Positions 38,334 to 48,275 of a stretch of DNA of 64,000 bases are shown piece by piece. The position numbers and the translations under genes were made by a program. This DNA is from Candidatus Poribacteria bacterium (lineage in GTDB: Bacteria > Poribacteria > WGA-4E > WGA-3G): the NCBI GenBank assembly GCA_022824265.1, contig JAJEAG010000005.1:21966-85965 (forward strand), in the 5' to 3' direction. Numbering within the stretch: the first letter of the stretch is position 1; each line of letters starts with the position of its first letter. The notes beneath the pieces were generated by a model. The model worked only from the letters and a program-made list of their open reading frames with translations. It was not told where the DNA came from and ran no database searches.

Positions 38334-40256
38334 ATGCAAGAAAATGAAAATATTTCACATGAGCATGACGATGATGAACAGCACGAGCATGCACATGACG
38401 ATAACGATACACCGCAACATACACATGAGCATGATGATGGACAGCATGAGCATGAACACCATCATGAAGAGAGTTTTATTCGTAAATATATCTTCTCACT
38501 TGACCACAAGATGATCGGAAAACAGTTCCTGGTATACGGATTGATCATGTTATTTGTCGGTGGAGGGCTTGCGCTGCTCTTTAGATGGCAGCTGGCATAT
38601 CCAGGAAGACCATTGCCTATCATTGGTGCTTCTCAACAATATATTGATGAAGGAGAAATCGTCACAAGTAATGATAAAAGGTGGGATAAGATATTCGAAT
38701 CGGAAAAAGAGGAGTTGATGGAAACTCACTTTCCAAACGGAGTAATTGAAGACAAAACATATAACATGCTATTTACGATGCATGCCACTATAATGGTGTT
38801 TTTTGTCGTTGTTCCGATACTGGTAGGTGCATTTGGAAATTTCCTGATTCCGCTAATGATTGGCACACGAGATATGGCATTTCCTATCCTGAATATGCTC
38901 TCTTTTTGGCTTGCTGTCCTTGCAGCAATTGTCATGGCAGCAGGATTTTTTGTTCCGGGAGGGCATGCTGGAGCGGGATGGACAGGTTACGCACCCTTAT
39001 CTGTTGATCCACAATGGACAGATGTTGGGTGGGGGCAAAACTTATGGGCAATCAGCTTGTTGATACAAGGTTTTTCCTCATTGGTTGGATCAATAAATTA
39101 TATTACAACAGTGATCAACATGCGTGCCCCAGGGATGACATTCTTTAGATTACCATTGGTTATCTGGTCCCTCTTCATCGTTGCCATTTTGTTATTACTT
39201 GCTTTCCCAGTCCTATCATCCGCTTTAGCATTACTTATCTTTGATAGACTCGCGGGAACGACATTCTTTACCACGACAACTGAAGGTGGTGGTGATCCGC
39301 TGCTATGGCAACATCTGTTCTGGTTCTTCGGTCATCCAGAGGTATATATACTTATATTACCGGGGATGGGAATTGCATCCGAATTGATCGCAGTTAACTC
39401 ACGTAAACCGATATTCGGGTACCGATCTATGGTCTACGCTATGATTGCAATAGCATTCTTAGGTTGGATTGTTTGGGGACACCATATGTTCCAAAGTGGA
39501 ATGCGTCCAGGAATGGGATCATTCTTCATGACAACAACAATGCTTATTGCTGTTCCATCTGCTATAAAAACATTCAACTGGCTTGGAACTATGTTCCGCG
39601 GTTCAATACGATTTACAACACCTATGCTTCACGGAATCGCTTTTGTATCTATGTTTGTAATAGGTGGACTTAGCGGAATCTATATGGCAAACACACCAGT
39701 TGACATATACATACATGATACATATTACATCGTAGCACACATACACTATGTCGTTTTTGGTGGAAGTCTGTTTGCTATGTTCGGTGGTATTGTTTTCTGG
39801 TACCCGAAAATGTATGGACGTTATATGAACGATACATTATCCAAAATACATTTTTGGATAACATTTATTGCATTTAACTGCACATTCTTCCCAATGCATA
39901 TCCTCGGTGTAGGTGGACATATGCGCCGTATTGCTAACCCACAGTTTTATGATTTCTTGCAAGGGTTTGAGGGAATGAATATCTTTATTACAATGAGTGC
40001 ATTCACTCTCGGTTTTGCACAATTGATACTCGTGTTCAACTTCTTCTGGAGTATGAAACTTGGTAAAGTCGCTGAGAAGAACCCGTGGAATGTTACCACA
40101 TTAGAATGGGAAGCTCCGACACCTGTACCACATGGCAATTTTGCACAGATCCCCACTGTCTATCGTGGTCCTTATGAATACAGTGTTCCGGGCGAAGAAT
40201 CTGATTGGATACCACAGGCACAGCCTGAACATGCACCCGCGAGTGCAGGAGATTAA
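38334..40256 (+). CDS. ctaD: cytochrome c oxidase subunit I with His-rich N-terminal extension (start placed at ATG 38334 after AAAGGAG)
   Basis: WFFGHPEVYILILPGMG, HDTYYIVAHIHYV heme-copper oxidase motifs. ORF track starts upstream at 38304. Confidence 0.96.
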   Translation: MQENENISHEHDDDEQHEHAHDDNDTPQHTHEHDDGQHEHEHHHEESFIRKYIFSLDHKMIGKQFLVYGLIMLFVGGGLALLFRWQLAYPGRPLPIIGASQQYIDEGEIVTSNDKRWDKIFESEKEELMETHFPNGVIEDKTYNMLFTMHATIMVFFVVVPILVGAFGNFLIPLMIGTRDMAFPILNMLSFWLAVLAAIVMAAGFFVPGGHAGAGWTGYAPLSVDPQWTDVGWGQNLWAISLLIQGFSSLVGSINYITTVINMRAPGMTFFRLPLVIWSLFIVAILLLLAFPVLSSALALLIFDRLAGTTFFTTTTEGGGDPLLWQHLFWFFGHPEVYILILPGMGIASELIAVNSRKPIFGYRSMVYAMIAIAFLGWIVWGHHMFQSGMRPGMGSFFMTTTMLIAVPSAIKTFNWLGTMFRGSIRFTTPMLHGIAFVSMFVIGGLSGIYMANTPVDIYIHDTYYIVAHIHYVVFGGSLFAMFGGIVFWYPKMYGRYMNDTLSKIHFWITFIAFNCTFFPMHILGVGGHMRRIANPQFYDFLQGFEGMNIFITMSAFTLGFAQLILVFNFFWSMKLGKVAEKNPWNVTTLEWEAPTPVPHGNFAQIPTVYRGPYEYSVPGEESDWIPQAQPEHAPASAGD

Positions 40257-40321
40257 TTGAGTCAAGACTTGATGAATGATAGGTGTAGATTAGACCACAC
40301 CTATCAACATAGGTCACCTCT

Positions 40322-41281
40322 GTGGCATTTAGTATGATGAAGCAAATCAGTTATAGTTCTTGGCTCCATCGGATTGCACTCATCACTGCAGGGGCAACAT
40401 TCTTACTTATCGTAATTGGAGGTATTGTAACAAGCACTGAATCAGGATTAGCAGTCCCGGATTGGCCCACAACCTTCGGATATAATATGTTTCTGTATCC
40501 ACTATCAGAGATGGTAGGTGGTATCCTATATGAGCATAGCCATCGTTTAATGGGTTCATTGGTTGGGATGTTGACGATAGCTCTGTTAGTCATGCTGTTT
40601 GTTAAGGAAACCCGTAAATGGGTAATATGGCTCGGAATAGCTGCTCTAATCGGGGTTAGTGTGCAAGGGGTTCTCGGTGGACTTCGGGTAACAGAACTCA
40701 ATCTCAATTTTGCTATATTACATGCATGTTTGGCACAAGCATTCTTTGCGCTTTTGTGCGGAATATGTTTATTTACATCGTCTGATTGGATTGAAAATCA
40801 GCACCAGTCTGAAACGAATGTTGATAACGTTACAGCAAAAAAATTGCGCAGATTAAGTTTGATTACGACTTGCCTGATATATATTCAACTCATTTTCGGG
40901 GCAGTTTTACGACATACAGGTAATAGACTTGACGCGCACCTATTATTTGCTTTCTTGGTAGCACTGCATATATTCTTGTTGATGAGACGTTTCCTAAGTT
41001 TAGGTGAGGTTTCTCAAGATTTTGGTTTGCAAATACCGTTGGCATTATTTGGATTGCTTTTAGTTCAGTTACTGCTTGGGTTTGGTGCCTACATTACAAA
41101 ACTAACTGTATTTGGAGAAGCTGTATCAACTCTACTTACAGATATTATAACAACTTCACATGTAGCAGTTGGTGCTCTCATGTTAGTAAGTAGTTTTGTT
41201 TTGACATTGAAACTATATAGATTTACTAAAGAAACAATTACTGAAAATATACCGGTCAATACTACACTGGTAACCGAATGA
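40322..41281 (+). CDS. ctaA: heme A synthase
   Basis: GGIVTSTESGLAVPDWPTTFG...EHSHRLMGSLVG; second His pair LRHTGNRLDAHL. Confidence 0.93.
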   Translation: MAFSMMKQISYSSWLHRIALITAGATFLLIVIGGIVTSTESGLAVPDWPTTFGYNMFLYPLSEMVGGILYEHSHRLMGSLVGMLTIALLVMLFVKETRKWVIWLGIAALIGVSVQGVLGGLRVTELNLNFAILHACLAQAFFALLCGICLFTSSDWIENQHQSETNVDNVTAKKLRRLSLITTCLIYIQLIFGAVLRHTGNRLDAHLLFAFLVALHIFLLMRRFLSLGEVSQDFGLQIPLALFGLLLVQLLLGFGAYITKLTVFGEAVSTLLTDIITTSHVAVGALMLVSSFVLTLKLYRFTKETITENIPVNTTLVTE

Positions 41282-41290
41282 GATTACAAA

Positions 41291-42217
41291 ATGTCATTTA
41301 ACACAGCAGCATTACCAAATAACAGTGATGCAGCAAACTCTCAGACAAAAACATCAGCTTTGGTTCAGCGGGTAGAGGGTTATATTGAACTCACTAAACC
41401 GCGTATGGTCCTGATGATATTGATTACTACCGCTGCTGGATTCTATCTCAGCACACAGGGCGCGGTTAATTGGATACTGTTTCTACATACTTTAATCGGT
41501 TCAGGATTAACTGCAGGCGGGGTATTAGGTCTTAATCAATATTTAGAAAGAGATATTGATTCCCTGATGTCCAGAACACAGCAAAGACCATTACCCGCGG
41601 GTAGATTACATGCTACTGAAGCATTGCTGTTCTGTGTGATTCTAACATGCGGTGGAATGCTATATCTAACGTTTATTGTCAATCCATTAAGCGGTTTTGT
41701 CATCTCACTTATTGTAGTAAGTTATCTGTTTGCATATACACCGATGAAGCGAAGCACGTCATTATGCACTCTGGTTGGTGCTATACCGGGGGCATTACCA
41801 CCGGTTGTTGGATGGGTTGCAGCACAAAATACACTTACAGGATCAGTCTGGGTATTGTTTGCAATTCTCTTTCTATGGCAACTACCACATTCTCTTGCAA
41901 TAGCATATATCTATCGTGAAGATTATGCAAATGCAGGATTAAAATTATTACCCGTAATACATCCAGATGGAACAAGTACACGTCATCAGGTTGTCATCAA
42001 CTGTTTGGCATTGTTTGGGGTCGGTCTACTTCCAACCTTATTCAACATTGCAGGGGGAATCTATTTTATTTCTGCACTATTGATTGGTGGAATGTTCCTT
42101 GTAAGTGGTATCTATTTTCAGAAAACAAGTTCTCTTAAAGCAGCAAGATATGTCCTACACGCATCATTATTATATCTTCCATTGATATTTCTCATGATGG
42201 CAATAGACAAAATATAA
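41291..42217 (+). CDS. ctaB: protoheme IX farnesyltransferase
   Basis: ELTKPRMVLMILITTAAGF; NQYLERDIDSLMSRTQQRPLPAGRL; YTPMKRSTSLCTLVGAIPGALPPVVGW. Confidence 0.97.
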   Translation: MSFNTAALPNNSDAANSQTKTSALVQRVEGYIELTKPRMVLMILITTAAGFYLSTQGAVNWILFLHTLIGSGLTAGGVLGLNQYLERDIDSLMSRTQQRPLPAGRLHATEALLFCVILTCGGMLYLTFIVNPLSGFVISLIVVSYLFAYTPMKRSTSLCTLVGAIPGALPPVVGWVAAQNTLTGSVWVLFAILFLWQLPHSLAIAYIYREDYANAGLKLLPVIHPDGTSTRHQVVINCLALFGVGLLPTLFNIAGGIYFISALLIGGMFLVSGIYFQKTSSLKAARYVLHASLLYLPLIFLMMAIDKI

Positions 42218-42235
42218 TCTATCATAGGAGGAAAA

Positions 42236-42502
42236 ATGAAAGAACAAGAGCAAAGAAGCCGAAATAGAAAAGTCGGTTTGATATTAGGACTACTTTTTGT
42301 TAGTATGTTCGCAATAACTATGTTAGGTTTTGTTTTGGGTTTAGATGCACCTCCAGTCATAAAGACCATCGTATCAGTGATTGCTACAATCATCGCGGGT
42401 ATAATTGGTATATCACTAATTGGTGCTACCTTCTATGAGATGGTAATTCAATACATCGTTGACAGATTCAAAAGAAGAGGAGCAAGTAGAGTTTCCAAAT
42501 GA
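42236..42502 (+). CDS. small membrane protein of the cox operon
   Basis: Two hydrophobic segments; preceded by AGGAGGAAAA RBS; overlaps the next gene by 4 nt. Confidence 0.75.
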   Translation: MKEQEQRSRNRKVGLILGLLFVSMFAITMLGFVLGLDAPPVIKTIVSVIATIIAGIIGISLIGATFYEMVIQYIVDRFKRRGASRVSK

Positions 42503-43092
42503 TGGCACAGACTGAATTTGAAATGACCGAAAATCGTCCCCTGAGTAACGCAAAATTGGCAGTATTAATCTTGCTCGGATCTGAGACAATGTTATTCTCC
42601 GGTTTGATAGGGGCATTTCTGGTTTTTCGGATGGGAAATGTTACTTGGCCCCCGTTATCGCATGCTGACATTGAACTGCCACGTATAGTAACAGGTTTCA
42701 ATACACTATTGTTAATCATTAGTGGTTTCACGATGTTCCATGCCCTACGGTCAATTCAACAAAACAGAATTATACTTTTTCGAATATTGTTGATTGGAAC
42801 TGGCCTGTTGGGTTTAATCTTTCTGTCAATTCAAGGATATGAATGGTCTCAACTGATTAAGAATGGATTGACACTACAGTCCAGTGTTTATGGAGCTATC
42901 TTTTATGTACTGATAGGATGTCATGCGGTTCACGTTTTAGGGGCAGTGATATGGTTAGTGATTGTTATCTGCATGGCATTTTCTGGCAGGTTTTCTTCTG
43001 ATCGTCATATAGGCGTTGAAACATGTACGATATATTGGATTTATGTGGTCGCGTTGTGGCCAATCCTATACTTTCTGGTATATTTCGCATAA
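42499..43092 (+). CDS. cytochrome c oxidase subunit III-like protein (copy 1)
   Basis: SETMLFSGLIGAFLVFR...GFNTLLLIISGFTMFHALRSI...YGAIFYVLIGCHAVHVLGAVIWL. Confidence 0.88.
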   Translation: MMAQTEFEMTENRPLSNAKLAVLILLGSETMLFSGLIGAFLVFRMGNVTWPPLSHADIELPRIVTGFNTLLLIISGFTMFHALRSIQQNRIILFRILLIGTGLLGLIFLSIQGYEWSQLIKNGLTLQSSVYGAIFYVLIGCHAVHVLGAVIWLVIVICMAFSGRFSSDRHIGVETCTIYWIYVVALWPILYFLVYFA

Positions 43093-43331
43093 TGGAGAAA
43101 CACATGACACGTCATATTGCCTTATGTATTCTGTTAATATGTGTAGTAACATTAATATTGCCGCATACACTTGAAGCATGTCCTGCGTGTAAAAACCTTA
43201 ATGAACCTATTGCAAGAGGTTTTAACTGGAGTGTGCTTTTTATGATGTCAATGCCCTTTACGGTATTTGGTGTTATCGGCGGTAGTGTTTTTTATTATTA
43301 CCGACGCGCACATAATAAAGTAAAGACATAA
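43092..43331 (+). CDS. small membrane protein with CPAC motif
   Basis: ATG at 43092 gives MEKHMTRHIALCILLICVVTLILPHTLEACPACKNLNEPIARGFNWSVLFMMSMPF; TMs flank a periplasmic CPAC. Confidence 0.75.
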   Translation: MEKHMTRHIALCILLICVVTLILPHTLEACPACKNLNEPIARGFNWSVLFMMSMPFTVFGVIGGSVFYYYRRAHNKVKT

Positions 43332-43370
43332 GACATACATCCTGGCAAAAGAACCATTAACGGTGAAACA

Positions 43371-44240
43371 ATGAAAAGAAGTGACGACTCTTGGATACAA
43401 TGTATTGATTGCCGAAAAGGTATGTCCAAGGTCGCATCACAAAGTGTGTCTCTTATCCTAACTGATCCACCCTATTTCCTTGATGGAATGGACGATAATT
43501 GGGATACACAACGAATTAGATCCAAACTGAGAAAAGGAGTAATTGGTGGACTTCCTGTAGGAATGAAATTTGACCGAGCACAAGGTCATAATTTATATAG
43601 ATTCCTAAAACCGGTCGCTGAACAGTGGTTACGCATAATCAAACCGGGTGGATTTGTACTCTGTTTTTCGCACCCAAGACTTTCACATCGCGCAACAAGC
43701 GCAATTGAGGACGCTGGTTTTGAGATTAGAGATATGTTGGCATGGCGGTATGAAGGTCAAGCAAAAGCATTTAAACAAGACCACTTCGTACGGAAACGTA
43801 ATTTACCAGTTGAAGTAAAGGACAGAATTATAAAGTCTTTGGGTGGAAGAAAAACTCCACAACTCAAGCCACAGATGGAGATAATTATATTGGCTCAGTC
43901 TCCACGAGAAGGAACATTCGTTGACAACTGGCTTCAATATCAGACTGGACTCATAGACGTATCTGATCCTGTTGTTGATAAAGATCGTTTTCCAGGGACA
44001 GTAATTCCAGTCCCTAAACCTCGTGAGAAATTTGGACACATCGCTGCAAAACCTGTTCCTTTATTGCGACACTTAATTAGGATTTTCTCTGTAGAAGGTT
44101 CGGTAGTATGTGATCCATTTGCGGGTTCAGGTTCTACTGGTATCGCAGCGCGTAAGGAAGGACGTGACTTTATTGGATTTGAGATTGACAGTGAGATCGC
44201 ATCAATCGCAGATGCACGTATTAAAGTTGGCACACATTAA
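43371..44240 (+). CDS. site-specific DNA methyltransferase (beta-class N6-adenine/N4-cytosine)
   Basis: LILTDPPYFLDGMDDNW (DPPY) followed by DPFAGSGSTGIAARKEGRDFIGFEID. Confidence 0.93.
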   Translation: MKRSDDSWIQCIDCRKGMSKVASQSVSLILTDPPYFLDGMDDNWDTQRIRSKLRKGVIGGLPVGMKFDRAQGHNLYRFLKPVAEQWLRIIKPGGFVLCFSHPRLSHRATSAIEDAGFEIRDMLAWRYEGQAKAFKQDHFVRKRNLPVEVKDRIIKSLGGRKTPQLKPQMEIIILAQSPREGTFVDNWLQYQTGLIDVSDPVVDKDRFPGTVIPVPKPREKFGHIAAKPVPLLRHLIRIFSVEGSVVCDPFAGSGSTGIAARKEGRDFIGFEIDSEIASIADARIKVGTH

Positions 44241-44337
44241 TTTAATATATCTATTTATGAAATATAACGCATCTTAAATTAGAAGACTAATGTTTGTAGT
44301 ATCTGCTTCAAACAATGTCTCCCAAAGCATATAATTA

Positions 44338-45009
44338 TTGGAAAAGGAGTTAAGTATAGTGGAACAAGCTACCACTTTAGAACATACTGAAGACGTATAC
44401 GAACCATCGTTAACACCTGATAGTCTCGGTAAACTTGGTATGTGGATTTTCCTTATCGGGGATACCATGTCTTTTGGTGCACTGCTCGCAGCCTATGCCG
44501 CACTCAGAGCTGGGGCAGGTGTAATCGGATGGGTTCCGCCAAGTGAAATACTCGGTATAAACCTTACCGCAGGTATGACGTTCCTATTAATCTGTAGCAG
44601 CGTCACAATGGTTAAAGCGTTAGAGTCAATTCAAAAAGGTAACGTGTCACGGATGTGCACTTTCCTCGGTTTAACTATCTTAGGAGGTGTAATTTTTCTT
44701 GGACTGCAGGCGTATGAATGGACACACCTCATAAAACATGGGTTAACTCTCACCGATCTTCCTGAACATGGGTTAAAAGGTGGTGCTATCTCTGGTTCAA
44801 CCCTTTTCGGTCCCACATTTTATGCTATCACAGGATTCCATGGACTACATGTTACCGGTGGTGTGATATATCTGATTGTAATATTGATACATGGATTACG
44901 TGGAAGATATACTGCTGAGTTTAACCACGAAGTAGAAATTGTAGGACTTTATTGGCACTTTGTTGACCTTATTTGGATTATGGTTTTCACCTTCATCTAT
45001 TTACTATAG
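44338..45009 (+). CDS. ctaE: cytochrome c oxidase subunit III (copy 2)
   Basis: KLGMWIFLIGDTMSFGALLAAYAALR...TFYAITGFHGLHVTGGVIYL...EIVGLYWHFVDLIWIMVFTFIYL. Confidence 0.94.
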   Translation: MEKELSIVEQATTLEHTEDVYEPSLTPDSLGKLGMWIFLIGDTMSFGALLAAYAALRAGAGVIGWVPPSEILGINLTAGMTFLLICSSVTMVKALESIQKGNVSRMCTFLGLTILGGVIFLGLQAYEWTHLIKHGLTLTDLPEHGLKGGAISGSTLFGPTFYAITGFHGLHVTGGVIYLIVILIHGLRGRYTAEFNHEVEIVGLYWHFVDLIWIMVFTFIYLL

Positions 45010-45015
45010 GAGGAT

Positions 45016-45360
45016 ATGAATATGGCTCAAAACGGACATAATGAACATCCGAAGTATATGTTAATTTTCTTATATCTTTTTATTTTAACTGCTATTGAGG
45101 TAGGAGTAGCTATTCCTGAATATTCTATTGTAATCAAAGGTATCCTACTCATCGGTTTGGCATGTGGTAAGGCTATCTTAGTTGCAGCTTATTTTATGCA
45201 CCTTAAGTTTGAGAAAGGTATTTTGGCAGCAATCGTTATTACACCATTTCTTATCTGTGTTTTTCTGGTAATTATGTTGATGCCTGATATTACTATGGAT
45301 TCACGACTCAATGCTATAGAAAAACCAGCAGCAGAAGTCGTAGATACCACACAGCACTAA
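45016..45360 (+). CDS. cytochrome c oxidase subunit IV-like (prokaryotic COX4) protein
   Basis: FLYLFILTAIEVGVAIP...KAILVAAYFMHLKFEKG. Confidence 0.9.
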   Translation: MNMAQNGHNEHPKYMLIFLYLFILTAIEVGVAIPEYSIVIKGILLIGLACGKAILVAAYFMHLKFEKGILAAIVITPFLICVFLVIMLMPDITMDSRLNAIEKPAAEVVDTTQH

Positions 45361-45405
45361 GGATACAGCAAAAGTCGAAATCTACGAATTGTAGGCATAA
45401 TTAAA

Positions 45406-46041
45406 ATGGAGAATCAGACTGCAGACCTTAAGCAAAATAATCGGAAAATTGAAAAAAGCACACTACCTTGGATTGTGTTAGGACTTATAGTTATAGGTAT
45501 TGCTCTATTCAATTTATGGTTAGCATTTAACAAAAAACCAAATCCTACGCCAGAGGTGGCAACAACTAACGTTCCAGAATTTAGTTTAATCAATCAGCAG
45601 GGACACAAGTTGACATTATCTGATTTAAAAGGAAAAGTTTGGATTGCAGATTTCATTTTCACAAATTGTCCTACGATTTGTCCTAAAATGACACAGGAGA
45701 TGGCAAACCTACAATCGGAATTTGACTCACAAGAAATCAACTTCGTATCATTCACAGTTGATCCGGATAGAGATACAACTGATGTTCTCTTACAATATGC
45801 CAATCTATACGGTGCAGACGAGAAGCGTTGGCATTTTCTAACAGGAAATAAGGAACAGATTTACAAACTGGCTAACGAGGGTTTTAAATTAGCCGCAGCA
45901 TATCACGAGGGCATGTTACCACATAGCAGAAAGTTTGTTCTCGTTACATCAGACGGTGAAATATACGGTTATTACGATAGTCATCAAAAATCTGCTCTGA
46001 AACGACTACGTAAGGATGTTAATACACTTCTTGGAAGTTGA
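45406..46041 (+). CDS. SCO1/SenC/PrrC copper chaperone-like protein
   Basis: VWIADFIFTNCPTICPKMTQEM (CxxxC), SFTVDPDRDTTDVL, LPHSRKFVLVTSDGEI. Confidence 0.95.
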   Translation: MENQTADLKQNNRKIEKSTLPWIVLGLIVIGIALFNLWLAFNKKPNPTPEVATTNVPEFSLINQQGHKLTLSDLKGKVWIADFIFTNCPTICPKMTQEMANLQSEFDSQEINFVSFTVDPDRDTTDVLLQYANLYGADEKRWHFLTGNKEQIYKLANEGFKLAAAYHEGMLPHSRKFVLVTSDGEIYGYYDSHQKSALKRLRKDVNTLLGS

Positions 46042-46046
46042 AATAA

Positions 46047-46310
46047 TTGAACCTAATTATATCCTTTACAGCTTTTCTGGTTCATTTCCCTTTCGGTTTT
46101 TTTCGTGTACGTTTTAAAAAGTTTAGTCGTCCTTGGAGTAGATGTTTATATATTCCGATTGTCCTAAACATAGTTGTCCGCAGATTTGTGCTTCACTGGG
46201 ATTGGCAAACAGCGATGATTTACTTATGGCCAGCAGTTATATTCGCACACATACTCGGCGGTTTCATCGGTTCGCACTACACACCTAACGATAATATAGA
46301 GACAAAATAA
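46047..46310 (+). CDS. small hydrophobic membrane protein
   Basis: 87 aa ORF in operon direction with hydrophobic segments. Confidence 0.5.
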   Translation: MNLIISFTAFLVHFPFGFFRVRFKKFSRPWSRCLYIPIVLNIVVRRFVLHWDWQTAMIYLWPAVIFAHILGGFIGSHYTPNDNIETK

Positions 46311-46345
46311 ATCCATTACCTTGTCTGACAAGTTTGGAAAAGATT

Positions 46346-48259
46346 ATGAATAAAATATACGTACCCGTTGACAATTCAGACTATTCCGATGCCAGTATTG
46401 ATTTAGCTGTGGAATTTGCAAAGAAATTTGATTCGCAGTTGGTAGGATCGCACGTATACGCAGCAAAAATGCACGATGTTCGCTTCAAACAGATGGAGTA
46501 TACGCTGCCTGAAGAGTATCAAGATGAGGTAGAACTGGAAAAACAACGTCGCATTCACGACACACTCATTACCATGGGACTTCAACTCATATCAGATTCC
46601 TATCTTGAGGTAATGAAACACAAATGTGAAAATTTTGATATTCCATTTGAACCAAAGATGCCTGAGGGTAAACACTACATCAAATTGGTTGAGGATATTC
46701 AGGAAAGCGATTACGATCTGGTCATTATGGGGGCACTCGGTATGGGAGCGGTTAAAGATAGTTTGATTGGTGGAGTCTGTGAACGCGTCGTCCGACGTAT
46801 TACAACCGATACACTTGTCGTTAGAAACCTTGAACCAATTGAAGAACAAACAGGGAATATCCTTGTCGGAATTGATGGGAGTCCAGAATCTTTTTCTGGC
46901 TTAAAAACTGCTATTAGTCTTGGACAAAAATTCAACAAACAAGTCGAAGCAGTGGGTGTATATGATCCATATCTACACTATATCGTATTCAATTCTGTTG
47001 TCAACGTTCTAACCGAACGTGCTGCGAGAACATTCAAATTTAAAGAACAAGAGCAACTCCATGAGGAAGTAATTGACACTGGACTTGCCAAAATATATCA
47101 GTCACATCTTGAGGTGGCGCGTTCTATCGCAAAAGAAGAACACGATTATCAACTGAAAATTACTCTCCTTGATGGAAAAGCTTACGAAAAGATCATACAA
47201 TACACACGAAAAACTAACCCTTGGCTTCTTGTATTGGGTAGAATCGGTGTACATAGCGAACAAGATACAGACATTGGCAGCACAGCAGAAAACTTATTAA
47301 GACTTGCCCCGTGTAATGTACTCCTATCAAGTCAACGCTATTTTCCACAAATTGATGTAAAAGCCGAAGAAACCCTTGTATGGACACAAGAGGCAATGGA
47401 TCGCATGGAAAAAGCACCTCCACTGGTTCGTGGAATTGCGAAGACAGCAGTGCATCGATTCGCAATTGAACGCGGACATTCTGTTATTACCGAAAGTGTC
47501 ATAGATATGGCGATGGAAGCAATTATGCCGCAGCGCGCATCAGAAAAACTCACACGCGTTGCCAAAGAAATCGCAGAGCAGAAAGTCTTAGAGTCAGATG
47601 CCGTACAGACATACATCTGTGGGGAATGTGGGTATGCCGCACATGACCAACAACCCGTTCAATGTCCCGTGTGTAGTTCTCCACCGGAACGGTTCCAAAT
47701 GGTTGACAAAAACTCACTTGAACACATCGCTATTGACGAAGGTGGAACTGATGAGGAGGAAACATTCGACGGTATCCGTCTACAATGGTCAGATCAAGCA
47801 AAGAAAGCACTACGCACCGTACCCCGCGGTTACATGCGACGTAATGTGAAAGCACGTATAGAAAAATCTGCCAGGTCTCAGAAAATTGGCACTATCACGA
47901 ATGCATTTGCAACACAGATTATAGACGACAGCATGGGTGAAGCAGCTGCTGTCCGCGAAGATGCACCTGAACTCAGAGCTATGCAAATAGGAACCGACTT
48001 ACAAACCACAGCAGTGAATGTTGATTTTGTTAGTACTCTACAATGGACAGAGGATGCAGTGGCACGCTTAAACTTGGTTCCTGAAGGTTTCATGAGAAAC
48101 ATTACACAAACACGCATTGAACAACGCGCGCAAGAAGCAAATATCACAGAGGTTACACTCGATTTTGCTGCACGGGTTATTGAAGACGGTAGAAGCCTCG
48201 CAAACGAGGTACTGGGTGAATATTATCAAAACTCAAACAGTGGAGATAACACAGAATAA
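46346..48259 (+). CDS. two universal-stress domains + rubredoxin-like knuckle + three PCP_red-like domains
   Basis: MNKIYVPVDNSDYSDASIDLAVEFAKKF and GNILVGIDGSPESFSGLKTAISL (Usp); YICGECGYAAHDQQPVQCPVCSSPPERF; PCP_red-like units at about 47375-47530, 47780-47935, 48038-48193. Confidence 0.88.
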   Translation: MNKIYVPVDNSDYSDASIDLAVEFAKKFDSQLVGSHVYAAKMHDVRFKQMEYTLPEEYQDEVELEKQRRIHDTLITMGLQLISDSYLEVMKHKCENFDIPFEPKMPEGKHYIKLVEDIQESDYDLVIMGALGMGAVKDSLIGGVCERVVRRITTDTLVVRNLEPIEEQTGNILVGIDGSPESFSGLKTAISLGQKFNKQVEAVGVYDPYLHYIVFNSVVNVLTERAARTFKFKEQEQLHEEVIDTGLAKIYQSHLEVARSIAKEEHDYQLKITLLDGKAYEKIIQYTRKTNPWLLVLGRIGVHSEQDTDIGSTAENLLRLAPCNVLLSSQRYFPQIDVKAEETLVWTQEAMDRMEKAPPLVRGIAKTAVHRFAIERGHSVITESVIDMAMEAIMPQRASEKLTRVAKEIAEQKVLESDAVQTYICGECGYAAHDQQPVQCPVCSSPPERFQMVDKNSLEHIAIDEGGTDEEETFDGIRLQWSDQAKKALRTVPRGYMRRNVKARIEKSARSQKIGTITNAFATQIIDDSMGEAAAVREDAPELRAMQIGTDLQTTAVNVDFVSTLQWTEDAVARLNLVPEGFMRNITQTRIEQRAQEANITEVTLDFAARVIEDGRSLANEVLGEYYQNSNSGDNTE

Positions 48260-48275
48260 TTAGTCGGAGGAAAAA

